A DNA stretch of 64,000 nucleotides from Rhizobiales bacterium GAS188 (GTDB lineage: Bacteria > Pseudomonadota > Alphaproteobacteria > Rhizobiales > Beijerinckiaceae): the NCBI GenBank assembly GCA_900104855.1, contig FNSS01000001.1, positions 3,286,001-3,350,000 on the forward strand, given 5' to 3'. Each line of letters starts with the position of its first letter. Position 1 is the first letter of the stretch. Shown piece by piece: positions 9,634 to 18,698 of this stretch. The position numbers and the translations under genes are program-made. The notes under the pieces are model-generated. The model saw only the letters and a list, made by a program, of their open reading frames with translations. It searched no databases and was not told where the DNA came from.

Positions 9634-10161
9634 ATGCCGACATCATTCCGCTTCGCGCTTTTGACCCTGTTCGCGGCCTTGCCCGTCCTTGCCCAAGGCG
9701 GCGGTGCGGCGGCGCAGGAGCCCGACCTGATCTTTCGCAAATCGACGACGTTTCGCCTCCTCACCCCCAACGACAAGCTCGCGACCTACGGGGTCGACGA
9801 TCCGGTCGTGCAGAATGTGGCTTGCCACTACACTCTGCCGGAGCGTGGCGGCGTCGCGGGCGCCTTCGGCATGGCCGAGCAGGTCTCCGATGTGTCCTTG
9901 TCCTGCCAGCAGGTCGGACCGGTGACCTTCAAGGAGAAATTCGCGCAAGGCGATGTGGTGTTCCAGCAATCGCGCTCGCTGTTCTTCAAGAAGGTGCAGA
10001 TCGTGCGCGGCTGCGACGAGAAGCGCAACGTGCTGGTCTACCTCATCTATTCCGACAAGCTGGTCGACGGCTCGCCGAAGAATTCGACCTCCGCGGTGCC
10101 CTTGACCCCCTGGGGCGCGGCAGGAGATCCGCCGAAATGCGCCGATTGGCTGAAGAAATGA
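9634..10161 (+). CDS. creA: CreA family protein
   Basis: A 175-residue exported protein of the CreA family, conserved in proteobacteria; its role is unknown despite its name from the E. coli creABCD locus. Residues 1-27 are a signal peptide (cleavage after GAAAQ). The core shows family motifs: FKEKFAQGDVVFQQSRSLFF, KKVQIVRGCDEKRNVLVYL and YSDKLVDGSPKNSTSAVPL. One conserved cysteine pair is visible (VACHY and LSCQQ). It is divergent from the DUF2865 gene with about 255 bp between. No creBCD genes are nearby, which is usual outside enterobacteria. Confidence 0.93.
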   Translation: MPTSFRFALLTLFAALPVLAQGGGAAAQEPDLIFRKSTTFRLLTPNDKLATYGVDDPVVQNVACHYTLPERGGVAGAFGMAEQVSDVSLSCQQVGPVTFKEKFAQGDVVFQQSRSLFFKKVQIVRGCDEKRNVLVYLIYSDKLVDGSPKNSTSAVPLTPWGAAGDPPKCADWLKK

Positions 10162-10392
10162 CGGCTAGCGTGGGCGAATTTGAAGGCTTCGGAGCCCTTT
10201 CTCTTCGACTTTAGTATGGCTCGCCTCGGCCGATCTCACAAAGTTATGATTTGAGGGCGGCCATCACCGATTTGCTATGCTTGGCCCGATGATGGGAGGA
10301 TGCGATTCAAGCCGCAGGTCCGGCCCGGTCCTTTTGGGATCGGCAATGCCGGAGCAAAAAAAGCGGTTCACCGGGGAGAGGGGAGAGCAATC

Positions 10393-12084
10393 ATGACAGC
10401 CTTCGACGCAACCGCCGGCGCGCTGCGCGAACCGGGCCTGCTCGATCGCGAGCGCATCGTGGCGCGCGCGGGGTTCAACCGCTGGCTCGTTCCGCCCGCA
10501 GCACTTGCCATCCATCTGTGCATCGGCATGGCCTATGGCTTCAGCGTCTTCTGGCTGCCGCTTGGGCGCGCCATCGGCACTGCGGCCGGCACCGGCAAGC
10601 CCGTCGCCTGCGCTGGAGATGCCTCGACCTTCTGGGGCAAGACGCTCGGCACGGTGAATGCGCTGACCAGCACCAGCTGCGACTGGACCCAGTTCGACCT
10701 TGGCTGGATGTACACGCTGTTCTTCGTGCTACTCGGCTGTTCGGCCGCCGTCTGGGGCGGTTGGCTCGAGCGCTCCGGGCCGCGCAAGGCAGGCGTCGTC
10801 TCGGCGCTGTGCTGGTGCGGCGGCATGCTGATTTCGGCCTTCGGCGTCTACATCCATCAGCTGTGGATCTTGTGGCTCGCCTCGGGCGTGATGGGTGGCA
10901 TCGGCCTCGGGCTCGGCTACATCTCGCCTGTCTCGACCCTGATCAAATGGTTCCCTGACCGGCGCGGCATGGCGACCGGCATGGCGATCATGGGTTTCGG
11001 CGGCGGCGCCATGATCGGCTCGCCGCTCGCCAACCTGCTGATGAATTACTTCAAGACCCCGAGCTCGGTCGGCGTCTGGCAGACCTTCGTGGTCATGGGG
11101 CTCATCTATTTCGTGTTCATGATCGGCGGCGCCTTCGGCTATCGGGTGCCGCCTCCGGGCTGGCGGCCGGAAGGCTGGACGCCGCCCACCACCGGCAACC
11201 GGATGATCACGACGGGCGAGGTGCATCTCAAGGACGCGCATAAGACGCCGCAATTCTGGCTCATCTGGGCGGTGCTGTGCCTCAACGTGTCGGCCGGCAT
11301 CGGCATTATCGGCGCGGCCTCGCCGATGTTGCAGGAGACCTTCGGGGGCAAGCTGTTCGGCGATGCCTCGGTCGGGTTCCTGCAGTTCACGGATGCGCAG
11401 AAGACCTTGGCGGCAACGGTCGGCGCCGGCTTCGTCGGGCTGTTCTCGCTGTTCAATATCGGCGGGCGCTTCTTCTGGGCCTCGCTCTCCGACAAGATCG
11501 GCCGCAAGACCACCTATTTCGTGTTCTTCGTGCTTGGCCTCATCTGCTACGGGCTCGCGCCGAGCTTTGCCGCATGGGGCGCGCTCGCCTTGTTCGCCGC
11601 CGCCTTCTGCATCATCGCTTCGATGTATGGCGGGGGCTTCGCTACCATCCCGGCCTATCTCGCCGATATGTTCGGCACGCAGTTCGTGGGCGCTATCCAC
11701 GGCCGGCTGCTCACCGCCTGGTCGACGGCCGGCATCGTCGGTCCGGTGATCGTAAACTACCTGCACGACACGCGGGTGGGGGCAGGGTTGCCCCGCGACC
11801 ATATCTACGACCTGATCTTCTATGTCCTCGCCGCTTTGCTGGTGGCGGGCTTTATTTCCAATTTCCTGATCGGCCCCGTCGCCTCGAAATGGTTCATGAA
11901 GGAGGAGGATGTGGCCGCCATGCAGGCCAAGGCTGCGACCGCGATGGCTGGCCCATCGGGCTCTTATGGGATCGGCTGGGGCGGCCTCGACGCCAAGGCT
12001 GGCCTCGCCTGGCTGGCGGTCGGCATCCCGATCCTCTGGGGCGTGTGGAAGACGCTCGAGGGCGCCGTCGCCATTTTCCGCTGA
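10393..12084 (+). CDS. OFA-type MFS transporter (oxalate/formate antiporter family)
   Basis: An inner membrane carrier of the major facilitator superfamily, 563 residues with about 12 membrane segments. The signature loop after helix 2 (GGWLERSGPRKAGVVSAL), the YISPVSTLIKWFPDRRGMATG segment and the late loop ASLSDKIGRKTTYF are typical of the OFA subfamily. Known members exchange oxalate for formate, but many carry other monocarboxylates, so the substrate is open. A longer loop after helix 1 (about 40 residues with two cysteines) is unusual for the family. The start at 10393 follows a GGGGAGAGGGGAGAG site. No oxalate decarboxylase lies next to it. Confidence 0.9.
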   Translation: MTAFDATAGALREPGLLDRERIVARAGFNRWLVPPAALAIHLCIGMAYGFSVFWLPLGRAIGTAAGTGKPVACAGDASTFWGKTLGTVNALTSTSCDWTQFDLGWMYTLFFVLLGCSAAVWGGWLERSGPRKAGVVSALCWCGGMLISAFGVYIHQLWILWLASGVMGGIGLGLGYISPVSTLIKWFPDRRGMATGMAIMGFGGGAMIGSPLANLLMNYFKTPSSVGVWQTFVVMGLIYFVFMIGGAFGYRVPPPGWRPEGWTPPTTGNRMITTGEVHLKDAHKTPQFWLIWAVLCLNVSAGIGIIGAASPMLQETFGGKLFGDASVGFLQFTDAQKTLAATVGAGFVGLFSLFNIGGRFFWASLSDKIGRKTTYFVFFVLGLICYGLAPSFAAWGALALFAAAFCIIASMYGGGFATIPAYLADMFGTQFVGAIHGRLLTAWSTAGIVGPVIVNYLHDTRVGAGLPRDHIYDLIFYVLAALLVAGFISNFLIGPVASKWFMKEEDVAAMQAKAATAMAGPSGSYGIGWGGLDAKAGLAWLAVGIPILWGVWKTLEGAVAIFR

Positions 12085-12103
12085 GGGAGCTTGGGTGGCC
12101 GCC

Positions 12104-12922
12104 TCACCAGAAATCCGGCTCGGCCTGCGACAGCCGCCCGCCGAGACGCACAGGCGCGACCCGTAGCGCGAGGCCGGTCGCCGGGTCGGTCTCGACGGCG
12201 AGGCCGGTCAAGGTCGCCTCGCCGCCCGCCGGCTCGAAACGGGCCGAGGGCGTCGCCTGCATGAAACGGCGCATGGGCTCGGTCTTCTCGACGCCGATCA
12301 CCGAATCATAATCGCCCGTCATGCCGGCATCGGTTTGGAAGGCCGTGCCGCCCGTGAGGATCCGATGGTCGGAAGTCGGCGCATGCGTATGGGTGCCGAC
12401 CACGAGGGTCGCTCTGCCGTCGAGGAAATGCCCCATGGCCTGCTTCTCGCTCGTGGCTTCGGCGTGGAAATCGACGATCAGGGCGTCGCAACCGCTGCGC
12501 AGCGGGCAGGCCTGCGTCTCGCGCTCGGCCGCCGCGAAGGGGTCGTCGGAAAGGCCCATGAAGACGCGCCCGATGAGATTGACCACGAGCACATGCGCCC
12601 CGGCCTTGGTTTCGACGAGCGTCGCGCCACGCCCCGGCGTGCCGGACGGCCAATTGGCCGGGCGCACCAGGCGCGGCTCGCGCTCGATGAAGATCAGGGC
12701 TTCGCGCTGATCCCAGGCATGGTTACCGAGCGTGACGGCGTCGGCGCCGGCCTCGATCAGCTCCTGGCAGATCCTTTCGGTGATGCCGGCGCCACCCGCC
12801 GCATTCTCGCCATTGACGATGACGCAATCGAGCCGATAGCGGCTTCGCAGGCCCGAAAGCCGCTCCAGAACGACGTTTCGGCCCGATTTCCCCATCACAT
12901 CGCCGACGAACAGCAATCGCAT
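12104..12922 (-). CDS. YmdB-like metallophosphoesterase
   Basis: A 272-residue cytosolic phosphoesterase of the TIGR00282 group, whose B. subtilis member YmdB hydrolyses cyclic nucleotides. The di-metal site is visible: FVGDVMGKSGR (Asp), NGENAAGG (Asn and Glu), TLGNHAWDQ (Asn-His), VDFHAEATSEKQ, and GTHTHAPTSD (His-X-His). The start at 12922 follows GAGAGGACGAGG; longer frames upstream lack family similarity. It is tail-to-tail with the OFA gene. Often found near 5-formyltetrahydrofolate cyclo-ligase in this order, but not in this window. Confidence 0.9.
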   Translation of the reverse strand: MRLLFVGDVMGKSGRNVVLERLSGLRSRYRLDCVIVNGENAAGGAGITERICQELIEAGADAVTLGNHAWDQREALIFIEREPRLVRPANWPSGTPGRGATLVETKAGAHVLVVNLIGRVFMGLSDDPFAAAERETQACPLRSGCDALIVDFHAEATSEKQAMGHFLDGRATLVVGTHTHAPTSDHRILTGGTAFQTDAGMTGDYDSVIGVEKTEPMRRFMQATPSARFEPAGGEATLTGLAVETDPATGLALRVAPVRLGGRLSQAEPDFW

Positions 12923-13096
12923 CCTCGTCCTCTCCTCATCGACCGCAGCCCTGCTATGGGCATGGCTTTCGCACGCCGGGCGTTTACTCTTCCACAAAGC
13001 AAGGCCATAGCAATCTCTCGAATATGGCCCAAACGCCTTGAACATGGCCCGATCCGCTCCAATCATGATAAGACCGGCGACGAAAGAGGGTTCGAC

Positions 13097-13132
13097 CTTG
13101 ATCGAGTATCTGCCTTGATCGAGTATCTGATG
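13097..13132 (+). repeat. 17-bp tandem duplication over a start codon
   Basis: CTTGATCGAGTATCTG occurs at 13097 and again at 13114, followed by ATG at 13130. The first TTG (13098) sits at a good distance from GAAAGAGGG but now runs into a stop after six codons, because 17 is not a multiple of three. The second TTG (13115) and the ATG (13130) are in frame with the coiled-coil gene. Confidence 0.9.
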
Positions 13133-14509
13133 CTGATCACGCTAGGCGCCTGCGGCGCGAGCCTTATCTGGCTCGGGCTGTGGCCTGCCTTGGCGCGGCG
13201 CACCGAAAGACTGGCGCGCCGGCGCATCGAGGCCGCCTTGCCGATGTCGGTCGCGGAATTCGCCGGCGAGCGCGATCAGTTGCGGGCGGCGCTCGCCGTC
13301 AAGGAGGCGCGCGTCGAACAGCGCGCCGCAGCGCTCGCCGCAGAGCACGCCCATATGCTGGCCGAGGTTGGTAGAGGGCAAGCCCGCCTCGCCTCGGTCG
13401 AGGAGAGCCTTGCGGGCGAAGCCAGGCGCCATGGCGAGGCGCTGGCCGAAAAGGAGCGCCTGGCGGCAGCGCTTGCGGACTCGGGCGGCGGGCTCCAGGA
13501 CGAACAGCGCCTGCATGGCGCGACGCGCGAGCGGCTCATGGCTCTCGAGGCGGCCCATCGCGAGCTCATCGGCGGGCATGAGAATCTCGCCGACACGGCC
13601 GAGCAGAGGCGGCTCGAGACCGCGGCGCTGCAGGCCGAGCGTGAAGCCCTGTTGGGGCGGATCGAGGGCCTGGAAGCGGCCCATCACAGCTTGCGGACCG
13701 AGCATTCGAGCCTCACGGAGACCGCCAATGCGCGGCATGTCGAGAATGCGGTGCTCAAGGCCGAGCGCGAGACGCATGTCGAGCGTCTGGCGCGCCTCGA
13801 GACCCAATTATCGGCGCGCGAGGCGCGCCTCGCCGAGCTCGGTGATCAGACGATGAGGCGCGATATCGAGAAGACCGATGCCGACATACGAGCCTCCGAC
13901 CTCGCGACGCGGCTTGCCGCCAGCGACGCGCATGGGGCGCGACTGGCGCTCGATCTCGACGACGCCAAGGAGCGCCTCGCTTCGCTGACGGCGCTGCATC
14001 AGACAGCTTCGCAACAGGCTGCGAGCGCCATGGCCGAGCTCGCGGCGTTGCGCCAGGAACTTGCTTCCTCGCACCAGGAACTTGCTTCCTCGCACCAAGA
14101 GCGCGAAGCGGCGCAACAGCGCGGCGATGGGGCCGCTGCCGCACATGGGGACGCGGTCGCCGAGCTACGGGTCGAGTTGAACGAGATCATCCAGGCGCTC
14201 GAGAGCCAGAAGGCGGAGCTGCGCGCCGCAACCGCCTCGCTCGAGCAAGCCCGCGCCGAGCGTGACCGGCTGCAAGGGCAGCTGACCCTTCTCTCGGCCG
14301 GCCCGAGCGGCAGCGCCTCCGGCGGCCAAGCGCGTGAAGAACTGGCGCGTGAGGAACTGGCGCGCGAGGAACTGGCGCGCGAGGAACTGGTCGGCATGAT
14401 CGAGCGGCTCGCTGACGAGATCGCGCGCGTCGGCGGGGCCGATCCCTTGCCGCCCATCGCCACCATCCGCCCCGCCGACAAGAGGCCGCAGGCCGCGGCC
14501 GCCGAATGA
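13130..14509 (+). CDS. Membrane-anchored coiled-coil protein
   Basis: A protein of about 459 residues with one N-terminal membrane segment (LITLGACGASLIWLGLWPAL) followed by roughly 400 residues of nearly continuous coiled coil rich in Ala, Glu, Arg and Leu. Repeated pieces include two copies of ASSHQEL (7 residues) and four of AREEL (5 residues) at the end of the coil. The five-residue repeat breaks the heptad and may be a flexible end. I recognise no enzyme domain; a structural or scaffold role at the inner membrane is inference. Start: ATG 13130, or TTG 13115, which adds five residues; see the tandem duplication. The aldo/keto reductase starts 7 bp after its stop, so the two are likely co-transcribed. 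Confidence 0.75.
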   Translation: MLITLGACGASLIWLGLWPALARRTERLARRRIEAALPMSVAEFAGERDQLRAALAVKEARVEQRAAALAAEHAHMLAEVGRGQARLASVEESLAGEARRHGEALAEKERLAAALADSGGGLQDEQRLHGATRERLMALEAAHRELIGGHENLADTAEQRRLETAALQAEREALLGRIEGLEAAHHSLRTEHSSLTETANARHVENAVLKAERETHVERLARLETQLSAREARLAELGDQTMRRDIEKTDADIRASDLATRLAASDAHGARLALDLDDAKERLASLTALHQTASQQAASAMAELAALRQELASSHQELASSHQEREAAQQRGDGAAAAHGDAVAELRVELNEIIQALESQKAELRAATASLEQARAERDRLQGQLTLLSAGPSGSASGGQAREELAREELAREELAREELVGMIERLADEIARVGGADPLPPIATIRPADKRPQAAAAE

Positions 14510-14516
14510 GCCCAGC

Positions 14517-15578
14517 ATGAGCCTAGATCCCGGGAAGCCTTCTGCGAAGCTGCCGCTGCGCGTGCTCGGCCGAAGCGGCCTGAAGGTGAGCGCCATCGGC
14601 TTCGGGGCCGCCCCGCTGGGCGATCTCTACGCCAAGCTCGACGAAGCGACCGCGACCGCGACCGTCAAGGCCGCATTCGCTGCCGGCATCACCCTCCTCG
14701 ACACCTCGCCCCATTACGGCAACGGCCTCTCCGAGCATCGCTGCGGCACGGCGCTGCGTGGCGTGCCGCGCGACCACTATGTGCTGTCGACCAAGGTCGG
14801 CCGCCATATGGACCCGTCCCGTCCCGGCGGCACGGCGGTCGGCGTCGGCGTGGCGGCGCCCGGCTTTGCCGGCGGCCTGCCGCATAAGGCGGTGGTCGAT
14901 TATTCCTATGACGGGACGATGCGCTCTTTCGAGCAATCCCTGCTGAGGCTCGGCCTCGACCGGGTCGACATCCTCCTGATCCACGACGTCGATGTCTGGA
15001 CGCATGGCGCGGACGCCATCGAGGCGCGCTTCAAGGAGGCGATGGAGGGGGCCTATGTGGCGCTCGCCAAGCTGCGCACCGCAGGCGTCATCAAGGCGAT
15101 CGGGGTCGGCCTCAACGAAGCCGAGATGTGCGAGCGCTTCGCGAAAGCCGGCGATTTCGACACCATGCTGCTCGCCGGCCGCTACTCGCTGCTGGAGCAG
15201 CCGGCCCTCGACGGCTTCATGCCGCTCGCGGCACAGAAGGGCATCGGCCTGATGCTCGGCGGCGTCTTCAATTCGGGCATATTGGCCACAGGAGCAGTGC
15301 CGGGAGCGCGCTATAATTACCGGCCGGCCCCGCCCGATATCCTCGCCAAGGTGGCGCGCATCGAGGCGGTCTGCCATGCGCATGGCGTGAAGCTCGCCGA
15401 TGCGGCGCTGCGCTTCGCGCTCGGCCATAAGGCGGTCGGCTCGGTGGTGCTGGGCGCCGTGACGCCCGACGAGGTCTCGCGCAACGCAACCTCGTTGAGC
15501 ACCCCCATCCCGGCCGGGTTGTGGAGCGATCTCAAGACCGAGGGCCTGCTGCGCCAAGACGCGCCACTGCCGGAATGA
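14517..15578 (+). CDS. Aldo/keto reductase (aldose/pyridoxal dehydrogenase-like)
   Basis: A 353-residue NAD(P)-dependent oxidoreductase. The fold is shown by LGRSGLKVSAIGFGAAPLGD at the start, the catalytic Asp-Tyr region LLDTSPHYGNGLSEHRCG, VLSTKVGR with the catalytic Lys, VDILLIHDVD with the catalytic His, and the late cofactor loop SVVLGAVTPDEV. The extended loop after STKVGR (GRHMDPSRPGG) and the length resemble the D-threo-aldose 1-dehydrogenase / L-fucose and pyridoxal 4-dehydrogenase group. The exact substrate cannot be told. It directly follows the coiled-coil gene. Confidence 0.9.
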   Translation: MSLDPGKPSAKLPLRVLGRSGLKVSAIGFGAAPLGDLYAKLDEATATATVKAAFAAGITLLDTSPHYGNGLSEHRCGTALRGVPRDHYVLSTKVGRHMDPSRPGGTAVGVGVAAPGFAGGLPHKAVVDYSYDGTMRSFEQSLLRLGLDRVDILLIHDVDVWTHGADAIEARFKEAMEGAYVALAKLRTAGVIKAIGVGLNEAEMCERFAKAGDFDTMLLAGRYSLLEQPALDGFMPLAAQKGIGLMLGGVFNSGILATGAVPGARYNYRPAPPDILAKVARIEAVCHAHGVKLADAALRFALGHKAVGSVVLGAVTPDEVSRNATSLSTPIPAGLWSDLKTEGLLRQDAPLPE

Positions 15579-15732
15579 CGGTCATAGCTGACCGGTAGTC
15601 CGAACCATGGAAATCTATTGCGTGGATCGCTTAGCACCTATCCCTCCCATGCGGAGCAGATCTTATGAGGGTGGTGGGTGATCAGGAGGTTAGGATTGGC
15701 TTTCCAGAACCCACCTAACCCGGGAGATCAAG

Positions 15733-16890
15733 ATGAAGGCGATCGTTCGGACTGACGCACCCACCGACGACGAGTATGTCACGATTCACGTGGCCTTTGA
15801 ACTGAGCAAGGCGAAGTGGAAGCTCGGGGTGATGCTGCCGGGCTCGGCGAAGTTGAGCCGCTACACGATTGCGGGGGGCGACCTGGCGGCGCTGGCGACG
15901 CGACTGGAGGCGGCCCGGTCGCGTGCGGCGCGCTGCGGCAAACCGGTGCGCATCATATCGTGCTACGAGGCGGGCTTCGACGGCCACTGGCTGCATCGCT
16001 GGCTGACGGAGCAAGGGGTCATCAATCACGAGATCGATCCGGCGAGCATCCAGGTGAGCCGGCGGGCGCGGCGGGCCAAGACCGACCGGATCGACCTCGA
16101 TCACCTGATGCGGACGCTGCTGGCTTATCTGCGTGGCGAACCGCGGGTGTGCAGCGTACTGCGTGTGCCGACGGTCGAGGACGAGGACCGCAAGCGTCGC
16201 AACCGGGAACGCAAATACCTGCTCGATGAGCGCACGGCCCACACCAATCGCCTCAAGGGGCTGCTGCACACCCAAGGCATCCGTGATGTCATGCCGCTCA
16301 AGTCTGGCTTCATCGATAAGCTTGCGAAGCTGTGCACCGGCGATGGGCATCCATTGCCGCCTAAGCTCAAGGAGGAGATCGTGCGCGAGCATCAGCGGCT
16401 GTGCCTGGTGCAGCAGCAGCTGGCCGCAGTGGAGGCCGAGAGCCGAGCCGAGCGCTCTTATGCCGTTGCGGGCTCGGCCGAGGAGAAGAGCGTGCGCCTG
16501 GCGCGGCTCAAGAGCATCGGCCCGGTCGGCAGCCAAGGGCTGGTCAACGAGGCCTTCTATCGTTCCTTCGACAATCGCCGCCAGGTCGGCAGCTATTTCG
16601 GATTGACCGGAACGCCCTATGACAGCGGCGCCAGTCGGCATGATCAGGGCATCAGCAAAGCCGGCAACCGCCGGGCCCGCGAGCTCGCCATCGAGCTCTC
16701 CTGGCTGTGGCTGCGCCATCAGCCAGACAGCGAGCTGAGCCGTTGGTTTCGTGAGCGGGTGGGCGACGCCAAAGGAAAGGTGCGGCGCATCGCCATCGTG
16801 GCCTTGGCCCGCAAGCTCGTGATTGCCCTGTGGCGCTATCTCGAGACCGGCCTGGTGCCCACCGGCGCCAAGCTGGGCCTGAGCCGCTGA
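15733..16890 (+). CDS. IS110-family transposase, large subtype
   Basis: A 385-residue recombinase. The first acidic position is Glu rather than Asp (E23 in AFELSKAKWK), followed by E79 (SCYEAGFDG), D118 and D121 (AKTDRIDLDHLM). I recall this ELSK form as standard for a subtype common in this order, so it is probably functional. The C-terminal domain has SIGPVGSQGLVNE and the serine-bearing loop GTPYDSGASRHDQGISKAGNRRA. The reading frame is intact. Compared with the 7037 transposase it is 72 residues longer and clearly from another branch, so the two elements were acquired independently. Confidence 0.95.
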   Translation: MKAIVRTDAPTDDEYVTIHVAFELSKAKWKLGVMLPGSAKLSRYTIAGGDLAALATRLEAARSRAARCGKPVRIISCYEAGFDGHWLHRWLTEQGVINHEIDPASIQVSRRARRAKTDRIDLDHLMRTLLAYLRGEPRVCSVLRVPTVEDEDRKRRNRERKYLLDERTAHTNRLKGLLHTQGIRDVMPLKSGFIDKLAKLCTGDGHPLPPKLKEEIVREHQRLCLVQQQLAAVEAESRAERSYAVAGSAEEKSVRLARLKSIGPVGSQGLVNEAFYRSFDNRRQVGSYFGLTGTPYDSGASRHDQGISKAGNRRARELAIELSWLWLRHQPDSELSRWFRERVGDAKGKVRRIAIVALARKLVIALWRYLETGLVPTGAKLGLSR

Positions 16891-17235
16891 ACGGCGGCCA
16901 AAGATGACGGCCGACGTGAGCCAAGGACAGACGTGTGACCGTGCCTCCCCTGGGGCTGGCGCTATCCAATGCCGCTTAGCAGATGGGTCCCGTCTCTTCT
17001 GGGCTTCGCCTTCACCCGTGTATGAAAGACTAGGGCACCGGGCTATCGCGCCCGACCGGATACAAGGTGATGCGGTGTTGCCGCATATCTCGCACACAGC
17101 CCAGTCCAGGATCACGTTTCGCCGTTCACAGGCCGCAAACATCCAGCCGCAGCGCAGGCCGCAGCCGCCTGACTCTTGGCGGTCGATCGGCTCCGGCATC
17201 CCACCGCCGGTGCCAAAAACACCTCTTGACAAACC
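16891..17235 (+). other. Non-coding right end of second IS110 element, possible guide RNA
   Basis: 345 bp with no credible gene. Several short hairpins occur, such as GGCC/GGCC near 16896-16912, CCCCTGGGG near 16950 and ATGCGG/CCGCAT at 17070-17086. Its position downstream of the recombinase gene is where IS1111-group elements encode their structured RNA. I cannot define a single fold by eye. Confidence 0.4.
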
Positions 17236-17371
17236 GCCCCTCATACAAGGGGAGGGTGGCGAGCGTAGCGAGCCGGGTGGGGTGCGTTTCCGGAGAAGTC
17301 CCCCACCCGTCCGCTCGGCAAGCGCCTCGCGTCCACCCTCCCCCACTTCGTGTGGGAGGGATAAGCCCAAC
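17236..17371. repeat. Palindromic repeat pair, family B2-like
   Basis: Starts CCCCTCATACAAGGGGAGGG and ends CCACCCTCCCCCACTTCGTGTGGGAGGG. Two inverted halves surround GAGAAGTCC. It lies between the second IS110 element and xseB, downstream of the xseB stop. Confidence 0.7.
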
Positions 17372-17409
17372 TTGCCTCTCCGTCTTCAGCGAAAGCCGGA
17401 ACCAGGGGC

Positions 17410-17697
17410 TCAGCCCTCGTCGAGGGGCGTCGTCCCGGAGGGCTTGCCGTCCGCCGTCAGGGTGATGCGCTCGATCCGGGTCTCGGCCTGCTTCAGCAAG
17501 CCCTCGCAACGCGCCTTCAGGGCTTCGCCGCGCTCATAGATGGCGATCGATTCCTCGAGCGGCACATCGCCGCGCTCCAGCCGGCCGACGATAGTCTCGA
17601 GCTCGGCGAGCGCCTTCTCGAAGGGCATATTGGCGATATCGCCGAATTTGGCGGCTTCTTTAGCGGGCTCCTTGGCGGGTTTGGCAGGCTCGGTCAT
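17410..17697 (-). CDS. xseB: Exodeoxyribonuclease VII small subunit
   Basis: Small subunit of the nuclease that degrades single-stranded DNA from both ends; several copies bind one XseA. The 95-residue protein has the diagnostic core [42 protein letters not shown] at about residues 24-65. The N-terminal 20 residues are a Lys/Ala/Pro-rich tail ([12 protein letters not shown]), common in this order. Start ATG at 17697. The large subunit gene is not in the window. hdeD lies upstream on the same strand with 89 bp between. Confidence 0.95.
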   Translation of the reverse strand: MTEPAKPAKEPAKEAAKFGDIANMPFEKALAELETIVGRLERGDVPLEESIAIYERGEALKARCEGLLKQAETRIERITLTADGKPSGTTPLDEG

Positions 17698-17786
17698 GCG
17701 GCGCTCCGTGTCAGAGGCGCCCTTATGCGGCCCCGGCACCGTTCCTGGCAAGGCAGGGGCCGAGCTGGCGGCGCATGGCTTGCGGC

Positions 17787-18407
17787 TCAGTCGTGCTGAT
17801 GATGGGTGCGGAGCTGGAAGGCAAGGCCGAGCAGCGCCGTTCCGTAGAAGACCAGGTCGATCGCCAGGAACAGGCCGAGCACATAAAGGCTGTCCACTGG
17901 CCATTTGGCCAAGATGATCACGCCGAGGAAGAAGGTGACGAGGCCCGACAGGATGGCGATCCGCCAGGGCGTGTCGGCCCCCATCTGCGAGGCGACATAG
18001 ATGCGCACCATGCCGGCCGCGCACAGGGCCGCTCCCAGGAAGAGCGTCAGCACGATGGATGCCAGGACGGGGTTGAAGTAGCAGAGGATGCCGCCGATCA
18101 CGAGCAGCGCCCCGGCGGCGCAGAGCAGGACGAGGCGGCTCCAGGTCTTCATGTGGAGGCCGATGGCGATCTCGGCGACGCCGCCGAGCACCATCATGAT
18201 GCCGTTGACCAGCACGGTCGCGACCGTCGCCGCCACCAGCGAGCCGAAGGCGATGGCGCCGAACAGGATGAAGGCGACGCCGAGCGCCGCGAACCAACCC
18301 CAGCGCTCACGCAGATGTGCGATGCTGGATCCAAGACTATGCGGGGGTGGACTATGCGGGGGTGGACCGGCGGCTGCAGCGGTTTGAGGAAGCTCGACGG
18401 GCGCCAT
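17787..18407 (-). CDS. hdeD: HdeD family membrane protein
   Basis: A 206-residue inner membrane protein with six predicted membrane helices arranged as two-helix repeats, the DUF308 pattern (for example [20 protein letters not shown] and [20 protein letters not shown]). The E. coli relative is linked to acid resistance at high cell density; the mechanism is unknown. The cytoplasmic N-terminus carries a duplicated PPPHS, encoded by two perfect 15-bp copies at 18339-18368. The gene is divergent from ccmC, with a 140-bp inverted repeat between them. Confidence 0.9.
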   Translation of the reverse strand: MAPVELPQTAAAAGPPPHSPPPHSLGSSIAHLRERWGWFAALGVAFILFGAIAFGSLVAATVATVLVNGIMMVLGGVAEIAIGLHMKTWSRLVLLCAAGALLVIGGILCYFNPVLASIVLTLFLGAALCAAGMVRIYVASQMGADTPWRIAILSGLVTFFLGVIILAKWPVDSLYVLGLFLAIDLVFYGTALLGLAFQLRTHHQHD

Positions 18408-18490
18408 GGGAGGTCTCCTCTCGCTGCGGGTCGGCCTATCAATCTAGCGCGGCGCAACTAGCACGGATAGTCGCCGATCGCCTCGGCCTC

Positions 18491-18630
18491 CCCTTCTCCC
18501 GCCACTTGAGGCGGGAGAAGGTGCCCGAACGCAGTGAGGGCGGATGAGGGCGCCGGTGAAGCGCTCGACCGTCCCTCATCCGCCTCGGCTTCGCCTCGGC
18601 ACCTTCTCCCGCCCAAGAGCGGGAGAAGGG
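18491..18630. repeat. 140-bp inverted-repeat element, family B1
   Basis: Reverse-complement copy of the element at 5534-5679. Arms CCCTTCTCCCGC... at 18491-18525 and ...GCGGGAGAAGGG at 18598-18630 enclose CGGATGAGGG and CCTCATCCGCC. It lies in the divergent hdeD-ccmC promoter region, close upstream of ccmC. Confidence 0.9.
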
Positions 18631-18698
18631 ACGCGCGCCTCGCCCCCTGGCCACAGCGCCGCATTGCTCCTGGCGCGGAAGCGCATTATGTCGGGGCC

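Larger units (their letters stand above)
15640..17235 (+). mobile_element. IS110-family insertion sequence (second type), ends approximate
   Basis: The transposase gene at 15733-16890 has a short non-coding left flank (about 90-150 bp) and a long non-coding right flank (about 345 bp) before the palindromic repeat that starts at 17236. The right flank is rich in small hairpins, for example ATGCGG/CCGCAT at 17070-17086. The left flank has a GGTTAGG/CCTAACC stem at 15688-15720. A longer right end is typical of IS1111-type members, where the guide RNA lies downstream of the gene. The boundaries are estimates. Confidence 0.6.

Noticed and set aside
12335-13129. Extension of the coiled-coil frame 265 codons upstream
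   Set aside because: This part is antisense to the YmdB-like gene, lacks coiled-coil character, and the protein-like pattern begins only at the membrane helix after 13115.
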